Below, piece by piece: positions 58,679-64,000 of a stretch of DNA of 64,000 nucleotides. The stretch is from JAYPHU01 sp964611435 (GTDB lineage: Bacteria > Pseudomonadota > Alphaproteobacteria > Rhodospirillales > UBA2165). Position 1 is the first letter of the stretch. Every line of letters begins with the position of its first letter. Under the pieces are notes generated by a model, which made no database searches, was not told the origin of the DNA, and saw only the letters and a list, made by a program, of their open reading frames with translations. The stretch is taken from positions 29,344 through 93,343 of the forward strand of contig CAZSXT010000013.1 of the NCBI GenBank assembly GCA_964611435.1, in the 5' to 3' direction. Position numbers and translations under genes: made by a program.

Positions 58679-60325
58679 CTATATCGTGAAGCCCACCGCT
58701 TGGCGCAGGATCGATTCCGGATCACCGGCCTCGCCGCGCCAGGCGACGTGGTGATCCGGACGGATCAGAGCCAACGGCGCTTCGTACAACTCGCGGATAC
58801 CAGCCTCGGCCACGGACACCACGGTAAACGGGATGCCTAGACTTTGCGTAGCGGCGGTCCAGTCATCGCTCGCCGGCGCATCTTCGCCCATTCGCAACAG
58901 CGTAAATCCCGGCCCAAATTTATCATAGAGCGACTCTTTGTCATTGATCCAATAGTGGGGTGCGCGTCCACCCGGACAGGCACTCGGCGTATACACCGCC
59001 CTGTCATCCGGCGGTGGTGTCGTGCCGTCAGACACAATCAGCGGCGAGCCGTCATAGCGCGCCCCCAGGATCACACCCAAGCTCGCGAACTCTTCCTTGA
59101 AAGTCAGCAGCTCCGCCTCCAGCGCCGCCCGCGCTTCCGCGCCCCGCTCGCTGTCTTCATCCACATAATCAGGGAAGGACAGCCGGCCGATCTTGTCGGC
59201 ATAGTCGCCGGAGGCCGATGTGTTGCGGATGCCGATGGGCCGGCGTTCGGCCTCATAGGTTTCCACAAGGCTCGGCGGCGCCCAGCCATCCAGAACCGCC
59301 GTCAGCTTCCAACCCATATTGGCCACGTCGTCGATGCCCGTATTGAAGCCGAACCCGCCGGACGGCGTGAACAGATGCACCGAGTCACCGGCCAGTAAGA
59401 CCCGGCCTTTTTGATAGTGATCGGTGACCAGCGCCAAACCCGCCATCCATTCCTGCACGGAGACCACCTCGAACGAGGTTTCCGCACCGATGGCGTTACG
59501 CACGATCTCGTCCATGTCGATCTCTTCGAGCTTCAGGCCCGGCTCCACCTCGGCCAGCAGGACATATTCCCCCTTCCCGTCCAGGGTGATGAAATCCACC
59601 CGGCCCTTGGGATTGATGGTCCAATAATGCCAGGCGAGGGGCATGTTAATAACGTCGAAAATTTCCGGCGCGCGCACATAGATCGACAGCATGGTGCCGT
59701 CGTAAAACCGGTCGCCGGAACTGCTGCGGCCTTCATAGGTGAAGCCCAGTTTCCGCCGCACATTCCCCTGCCCGCCGTCGCAGCCGATCAAATAGTCGGC
59801 AATCACCTGTGTTCGCTCTCCTGTGGCGATTTCCTCCACCTCGGCCTCGACGTGATCGCCTTTGTCCTCGAAATCGATCAGCCGCCAGGCATACCGGATG
59901 TCAGTCGTCGGAAAAGATTCCGCATGCTTGCGCATTACGGATTCGAAATAGAACTGATTGCAGCGGTGAATGGGTTCTGGCGTCAGGGCCGTGGCTCCCC
60001 AGGGCCCCGGGTTCTCGATCTTCTCTCGGGGCGTCGGCATTTTAAGCCGCCCCAGTTCCCATTCCGCCAGGCGGGTCACATAGGTACTATCGGTGACGTG
60101 ATCCGGCGGCAGGCCGAGCTCGCGGATGGCTGGCGCACAACCCATCCGGCGCATGTGCTCCATGGTCCTAGGGTTAATGGTGCTGCCTTTTGGATGAGTC
60201 GCCGTATCCGGGCGTTCGTTGACCAGCAAACATTCGGTGCCGCGCCAGCCCAGCTCCATGGCCAGGCAGATGCCGACGGGGCCGCCGCCAATAATCAGAA
60301 CAGGGACTTTGATTGGATCGGGCAT
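58679..60325 (-). CDS. FAD-dependent aromatic-ring monooxygenase (class A, PHBH-type)
   Basis: A 548-aa flavoprotein hydroxylase like MhpA/PheA. N-terminal dinucleotide motif VPVLIIGGGPVGICLAMELG (residues 8-27), DG motif IGCDGGQGNVRRKLG, and GD motif LLAGDSVHLFTPSGGFGFNT (about residues 311-330) are all present, followed by the thioredoxin-like C-terminal domain typical of phenol hydroxylase-type members. It lies 15 bp downstream of an alpha/beta hydrolase gene. Substrate is probably a phenolic compound, possibly feeding ring cleavage. Confidence 0.93.
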   Translation of the reverse strand: MPDPIKVPVLIIGGGPVGICLAMELGWRGTECLLVNERPDTATHPKGSTINPRTMEHMRRMGCAPAIRELGLPPDHVTDSTYVTRLAEWELGRLKMPTPREKIENPGPWGATALTPEPIHRCNQFYFESVMRKHAESFPTTDIRYAWRLIDFEDKGDHVEAEVEEIATGERTQVIADYLIGCDGGQGNVRRKLGFTYEGRSSSGDRFYDGTMLSIYVRAPEIFDVINMPLAWHYWTINPKGRVDFITLDGKGEYVLLAEVEPGLKLEEIDMDEIVRNAIGAETSFEVVSVQEWMAGLALVTDHYQKGRVLLAGDSVHLFTPSGGFGFNTGIDDVANMGWKLTAVLDGWAPPSLVETYEAERRPIGIRNTSASGDYADKIGRLSFPDYVDEDSERGAEARAALEAELLTFKEEFASLGVILGARYDGSPLIVSDGTTPPPDDRAVYTPSACPGGRAPHYWINDKESLYDKFGPGFTLLRMGEDAPASDDWTAATQSLGIPFTVVSVAEAGIRELYEAPLALIRPDHHVAWRGEAGDPESILRQAVGFTI

Positions 60326-60340
60326 AAGCTTTACGCAATT

Positions 60341-61264
60341 TTATCCGGTGTAGAGGGGCGCCGGCTGGCTGAGATAGCTGTGCAATATGTGATAGCACAT
60401 CATGTAATTCTTCTGCTGGAAGCTGGCGTGGGAAATGCCGGCCATCACGGTAAATTGCTTGTCCGGGTTCGGCAGCTTCTCGAAGAACTTCACCAGGTCT
60501 TCCATGCTGGCGATGCCGTCCCACTGGCCGCGCATGATCAGACACGGCATAGTGAGCTTCTCCGGATCGACCACCGGCAGTTTGGAGCACATGTCCACAT
60601 AGGTGCCGTTCGGGATGGAGTCATCCAACGCGCAAATCTGCTCGGCGAAGGCCTCGATCACCGCATCCTCGGCGCAACCAGGGTGATCCCGGCTGAAGAT
60701 CGAGCGCACGAAATCCAGATCGATGGGCCGGCGGCGGTTCGCCTTAAACTCCTCCAGTTTCTTCTTACGATTTTCCAGGGTGTGGCTCCCCTCCCCGGTC
60801 CAGACCATGGCGTCCATCGCCAACTTACCGACCCTGTCGGGATTGCGCTGAGCGAACAAAGCGGCCCGGAGCGCGCCGGAGGAAATGCCGTAGAGATGCA
60901 CCTTGTCGATGCCCATCTTGTCGAAAATGTAGTCGGTCGCCGCCTTGCAGTCGTCGGCGCCGTCGGAAATGGGGAAATGGCTGTCTCGGTCCTTGTCAGA
61001 ACGGCCATAGCCTTCCATGTCCACACACCAAGTGTCGTAGCCGTTGAGCGCGAACCAGTTCATCGCCGAGGAGAACGGCCGGCCCTCGACCTTCAGATCA
61101 AAGGTCGGCGTCGATGCCATGGAGGAGCCGTGAACGAACAGGATCGTGCCGTTGGGCGCATCGGCGGGATCGCCCGCAAACTTGTGATAGAGGAAGAGGT
61201 TGATATCGCCCTTCTTTGTCCAATGCTCTTCGCCGACGACATCGGCCTCGGTCAGGTTGGTCAT
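60341..61264 (-). CDS. Alpha/beta hydrolase
   Basis: A 307-aa alpha/beta-fold hydrolase: NGTILFVHGSSMASTPTFDL (oxyanion loop), the nucleophile elbow LYGISSGALRAALFAQ with Ser in G-x-S-x-G, acid region MRGQWDGIASMEDLVKFF, and catalytic His in VMAGISHASFQQ. Start at 61264, with AGGGA nine bases upstream; the longer frame to 61324 runs into a repeat. It is cotranscribed with the FAD monooxygenase, a frequent pair in aromatic degradation where the hydrolase splits ester or C-C bonds. Confidence 0.9.
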   Translation of the reverse strand: MTNLTEADVVGEEHWTKKGDINLFLYHKFAGDPADAPNGTILFVHGSSMASTPTFDLKVEGRPFSSAMNWFALNGYDTWCVDMEGYGRSDKDRDSHFPISDGADDCKAATDYIFDKMGIDKVHLYGISSGALRAALFAQRNPDRVGKLAMDAMVWTGEGSHTLENRKKKLEEFKANRRRPIDLDFVRSIFSRDHPGCAEDAVIEAFAEQICALDDSIPNGTYVDMCSKLPVVDPEKLTMPCLIMRGQWDGIASMEDLVKFFEKLPNPDKQFTVMAGISHASFQQKNYMMCYHILHSYLSQPAPLYTG

Positions 61265-61300
61265 GTTGGTTCGTCCCTGCGGTTTTAATTGTTCGTCATG

Positions 61301-61488
61301 CGCGGGCTCGACCCGCGTATCCATGTTTTGCCGAAGATGGACCGATAGGACAAGTCGCCTGCATGAATTTCCAGATTATTTGAATCCACCCCCACCCTCG
61401 GAACGCATAACGTTCCTCGACCTCCCCCGTCATAGGGGGAGGTTGAAGACAGTACGCTCCCATACCTCTTCCCCCCTTGCGGGGGAAG
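61301..61488. repeat. Cluster of four hairpin-forming intergenic repeats
   Basis: Four perfect stems follow one another: CGCGGG-CTCGA-CCCGCG (61301-61317), GGAACG with CGTTCC (61400-61416), CCTCCCCC with GGGGGAGG (61421-61442), and CTTCCCCC with GGGGGAAG (61468-61488). The first is preceded by CGTCATG as at 42910. The last continues into GGCCCGTCAGGGCC (61491-61504). These resemble dispersed intergenic repeats of alphaproteobacteria. They fill the space between hydrolase start and amidohydrolase stop and contain no gene. Confidence 0.65.
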
Positions 61489-61524
61489 GTGGCCCGTCAG
61501 GGCCGGATGGGGGGATCCGGCGCG

Positions 61525-62373
61525 TCAATCGGGAAAGCGGCCGCGTTTATTGATGCCGAAAATACGAACGGCATTGCGGAAGGCCACATTCTCGGCGACC
61601 TCCGGCGGCAATTGCTTGATCCAGTTCCGGTGCTCTTCCACCAGATCAATATATTCCGGCCAGCGGCTGGTCACCCAGGTATCCGTCCCCATCAGGAATC
61701 GATCCGGGTATTTGAGGATCACCCGCCGCCATTCGGGATCAAGCTGACCACCCAGCGCGATATCACCGCCCCGCAAAGCTACTTCGGCCATCAGGCTCGG
61801 GTACTTCTCCAGCATGGTGTCCACGGTTTTCGGTCCGTCGCTCATGCCCATATGGGCCCAGATGATCTTGAGCTTCGGGTTGACCGTATACATGGCGGCG
61901 ATGGGAAACGCGCCGGCATGAATCTGCAGGTACAAATCCCGCTTCACCACTTCGTCGGCCAGTTCCTTCACTTGAGGTGTCAGCGCCGAGCGGGCGTCAA
62001 ACAGATGAAACTCCCCAACGCCGACATAGATCCCCTTGGCCAGGCGCTGCTTGAGATAGGCCACCGTTTCCTGATCGGCGAACCAGTTGGAGGAATTAAT
62101 GTCGTCCCGGTACGGCCGCAACATGGGCGCCACCATAGTGGGGTTCAACTCATAGAGCTTCAGTGTGCCGTCATCGGGAGTCGACGAAAACGCCCCCATC
62201 ACCACGCCGGCCTTCTTCAGCATGTCCAGGATTTGCGCAGGCTCAAAGCTGGACCAGGCGTCCTTGGAGAAATGCACGTGGGTATCGAACAGGGGCAAGA
62301 TGCCTTCCGCCCGGACAGGACTGGCCGCCAACATCGCCGCCACCGGGATCGCCATCAGTGATTTGAGCTTCAT
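61525..62373 (-). CDS. Exported amidohydrolase-family (metal-dependent TIM-barrel) protein
   Basis: A 282-aa amidohydrolase_2-like protein with a Sec signal peptide (MKLKSLMAIPVAAMLAA, cleavage near VRAEG). Metal residues are visible in order: LFDTHVHFSKD (His-x-His, about residues 30-40), LQIHAGAFPI, IWAHMGMSD and the terminal Asp in LMGTDTWVTS. Members act as decarboxylases or lactonases; an exported form is unusual. The ATG overlaps the stop of the family 2 glycosyltransferase gene upstream by 4 bp. Confidence 0.87.
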   Translation of the reverse strand: MKLKSLMAIPVAAMLAASPVRAEGILPLFDTHVHFSKDAWSSFEPAQILDMLKKAGVVMGAFSSTPDDGTLKLYELNPTMVAPMLRPYRDDINSSNWFADQETVAYLKQRLAKGIYVGVGEFHLFDARSALTPQVKELADEVVKRDLYLQIHAGAFPIAAMYTVNPKLKIIWAHMGMSDGPKTVDTMLEKYPSLMAEVALRGGDIALGGQLDPEWRRVILKYPDRFLMGTDTWVTSRWPEYIDLVEEHRNWIKQLPPEVAENVAFRNAVRIFGINKRGRFPD

Positions 62374-63194
62374 GCCGCCGTCTCCTCTTGAGTATGTTGC
62401 GCCGCCACTCTCGCCGGACCGACCTCATTCGCCGCCTTGATGTGCGAGACCAGCGGATAGAGCGCGCCGCAGAGCGCGATCATAAAGCCGTAACCACCCT
62501 CTTTATAAGCCTTCCGCCGGAAATAGACTTTGATAAAGCGGGACAGGAATTTTCGGATGTAGTTGGGCAGCGAGCCGATCTCATTCTGATCGACCAGATC
62601 CGCCGCCCGGTAATCCGTATAGCGATCCAGCCGTCGCAGGATGTCCGAGACATTCCGGTCCACGTAGTGATCGAGATGGTTTTTCAGGTCCGGCCCGCGC
62701 TTGCCGTGTTCCATCACATGGGCGTGGAACCGGCCGATGCCATAGCTCTTGGCGTGTTTTCGGTACAGCCCGAGATAAGAGACTTTGCCGAAAGACCCAC
62801 CGCCCCAGCCGTGTTCCACATAGGTCCCACCGATATAGTTCCGGACCGGAATGTCAAAGATGTCGCAATCCGTTGTGGCGATAGTTTCCAGGATTTCGGC
62901 GGCCAGATCATCGCTAATCCATTCATCCGCGTCGGCGTCGATGATCCAGTCGGAGGAACAGCTTTCGATCCCCTTATTGCGCCGTTCGCCCTCGAACTCC
63001 CACGCGCCCTCAACGATCTTGTGGGCATACTTTTCGGCGATTTCCTTGGAGCGGTCGGTGCAGCGGTCCAGGAGCACCATGATCTCGTCAACGAAATGCA
63101 GGCGCTTGAGGCAGTCTTCCAGGACCTCTTCTTCGTTGTGCGCGACAACGAGAGCAGAGAGTGTCGGCCGCTTTAATTGGGACGGATCGCTCAT
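62370..63194 (-). CDS. Family 2 glycosyltransferase (WaaE/KdtX-like)
   Basis: A 274-aa GT-A transferase similar to lipopolysaccharide core beta-glucosyltransferases: TLSALVVAHNEEEVLEDCLK (residues 11-30), VDEIMVLLDRCTDRSKEIA, and the metal-binding acidic motif WIIDADADEWISDD (about 97-110). Further GGSFGKVSYLGLYRKHAKSY and a basic C-terminus FIKVYFRRKAYKEGGYGFM follow, which may sit at the membrane. Likely acts on lipooligosaccharide or another surface glycan. It is coupled by 4 bp to the amidohydrolase gene. Confidence 0.9.
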   Translation of the reverse strand: MSDPSQLKRPTLSALVVAHNEEEVLEDCLKRLHFVDEIMVLLDRCTDRSKEIAEKYAHKIVEGAWEFEGERRNKGIESCSSDWIIDADADEWISDDLAAEILETIATTDCDIFDIPVRNYIGGTYVEHGWGGGSFGKVSYLGLYRKHAKSYGIGRFHAHVMEHGKRGPDLKNHLDHYVDRNVSDILRRLDRYTDYRAADLVDQNEIGSLPNYIRKFLSRFIKVYFRRKAYKEGGYGFMIALCGALYPLVSHIKAANEVGPARVAAQHTQEETAA

Positions 63195-63258
63195 GGTCAG
63201 ATTTTACACGCTCCGTGGCGGGCGTGCATCAGGAATAGTCGATGGCGCAGCGGCGCGG

Positions 63259-63744
63259 CTATTTTTGATCTTCGGCCAGCAGCGAACCGTCTGGATTGAC
63301 CTGAGGACGGAACTGATGGACGAAATTATGCCCCAACCAGATCGGCCGGATGTGCAAATCCAGTTTGGGTTTCAGGCCATCGGCCATGGGCCGTGTGATC
63401 GTGATGGTTTCGCCGGCCTTCATCTTGAGACGCTTGCGCCACAGATACACCTGTTGGCCGGTCATCGGATTATAGGCGTCCGCCAGGAACAGGCCGATAA
63501 AGCTGTAACGCGGCCATTCCTTGCCCCGGTTGGTGATTTTGTAGACCACCACATTATGCAGGAATTCGCTTTCGATTCGGACATCAAGCGGATCAAGTTT
63601 TTGACCATCAGACGCGGTCACTTCCTCTGTCTGGAAGATTTGAACCGAGCGTTCAGCAAGAGCCGGCGACACGGACAGCACAAACGCCACGGCAAAGGCC
63701 ATGGCCGCCCATACGGTGCTGCGATGTAGATTCTGTGTCTTCAT
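63259..63744 (-). CDS. Exported protein of unknown function
   Basis: A 161-aa protein I do not recognise. A clear Sec signal peptide covers about residues 1-31 (basic start, WAAMAFAVAFVLSVSPALA, cleavage before ERSVQ). The mature part looks beta-rich: LDPLDVRIESEFLHNVVVY, EWPRYSFIGLFLADAYNPMT, and ETITITRPMADGLKPKLDLH. No cysteine or lipobox. I start at the ATG at 63744 after GAGAG; a GTG three codons upstream is an alternative. It lies 64 bp upstream of the GT2 gene on the same strand and near tRNA-Ser. Confidence 0.75.
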   Translation of the reverse strand: MKTQNLHRSTVWAAMAFAVAFVLSVSPALAERSVQIFQTEEVTASDGQKLDPLDVRIESEFLHNVVVYKITNRGKEWPRYSFIGLFLADAYNPMTGQQVYLWRKRLKMKAGETITITRPMADGLKPKLDLHIRPIWLGHNFVHQFRPQVNPDGSLLAEDQK

Positions 63745-63941
63745 GTCTCTCACGTCTCGGCCCGAATTTGCCTAAGGGACTATAGTTCAGTCTGGAGATT
63801 AAACGGTATGTATAACAGAGTAATTAACGCGATGTGAACCGATGTTACAGGGAAAATGTGAGCGACAACACGACAGTTAGCCGCTGGACGGTTGCCGGAG
63901 AAACGGGTAAACAGCGCGTCTCGCCAACGGCGGTCCAATAA

Positions 63942-64000
63942 GGTGGGGTGGCCGAGCGGTTGAAGGCACTGGTCTTGAAAACCAGCAGGCGTTAACGCGT
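63942..64000 (+). tRNA. tRNA-Ser (anticodon UGA), 5' part, cut by window end
   Basis: Acceptor arm GGTGGGG, then TGGCCGAGCGGTTGAAGGC (D arm of serine tRNAs), anticodon stem CTGGT/ACCAG (63969-63973, 63981-63985) with loop CTTGAAA; the anticodon TGA is at 63976-63978. The sequence ends in the long variable arm (GGCGTTAACGC), as in class II tRNAs. The T arm and 3' end lie outside the window. Confidence 0.93.

Noticed and set aside
59411..61288. A 625-codon plus-strand open frame opposite the FAD monooxygenase and hydrolase genes
   Set aside because: It is fully antisense to two genes with clear family motifs; its translation is His/Arg/Gln-rich without recognisable domains, typical of a shadow frame in GC-biased coding DNA.
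1..64000. CRISPR arrays, insertion sequences, prophage or defence islands
   Set aside because: No regular direct-repeat/spacer pattern, transposase, integrase or recognisable defence gene was found in the window.

Overview
The window looks like a chromosomal segment of an alphaproteobacterium, moderately GC-rich by eye. The evidence is the set of lineage-typical genes and gene orders: a MucR/Ros-type regulator, Bpt arginyl/leucyl-tRNA-protein transferase, a DUF6898-like small protein, a single long RelA/SpoT (Rsh) downstream of rpoZ, the block DUF2062-pdxJ-acpS-lepB-rnc-era, smpB beside dapA, a RibB protein with a degenerate RibA domain, and many TRAP and tripartite tricarboxylate transporter genes. 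I cannot place it to genus. No phage, insertion sequence, CRISPR array or replication origin was recognised.

Layout. 1-6.5 kb (minus strand): a cofactor and C1 operon, rpiB-glyA-nrdR-ribD-ribE-ribB(X)-ribH-nusB-thiL (thiL cut by the window edge). 6.5-16.2 kb: mucR behind an AT-rich regulatory region, hemB, an orphan cheW, an exported penicillin-acylase-type amidase, motA without motB, an RDD membrane protein, bpt, an orphan TRAP binding protein and bioY. 16.2-27.6 kb (minus strand): parC-recO, then a four-gene accessory block (alpha/beta hydrolase, flavin reductase, CBS pair, bile-acid/sodium symporter), then era-rnc-lepB-glycosyltransferase-acpS-pdxJ-DUF2062. 27.6-31 kb: rsh, rpoZ, folK. 31-42.9 kb: NYN nuclease-like protein, family 5 uracil-DNA glycosylase, thrH, an unusual MerR-HTH/nucleotidyl-cyclase fusion, a small molybdopterin oxidoreductase, smpB, dapA, a lytic transglycosylase, a threonine/serine dehydratase, a bactofilin/M23 peptidase pair, pgpA and pncC.

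43-62.4 kb is an accessory catabolic region. A tightly packed seven-gene minus-strand operon (LVIVD beta-propeller, FAH-family hydrolase, aldo/keto reductase, SDR, PhyH dioxygenase, LigA-like and LigB-like extradiol dioxygenase subunits) looks like a ring-cleavage pathway of unknown substrate. It is followed by a leaderless binding-protein domain, a TctCBA transporter, a PLP threonine-synthase-like enzyme with a cyclophilin-like protein and a GNAT protein, a DctQMP TRAP transporter, a GDCCVxC Cys-rich miniprotein, and a hydrolase/FAD-hydroxylase pair. The window ends with an exported amidohydrolase, a family 2 glycosyltransferase, an unknown exported protein and the 5' part of tRNA-Ser(UGA).

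The most interesting items are: the MerR-PAS-like-cyclase fusion preceded by a long 14/15 inverted repeat; the seven-gene operon with a His-rich LVIVD propeller; a MucR whose zinc-finger histidines are replaced; competing hairpins upstream of pgpA; palindromes upstream of motA; and a dctQ that may start at ATT. All calls are from reading the sequence and from family knowledge; no database search was run.
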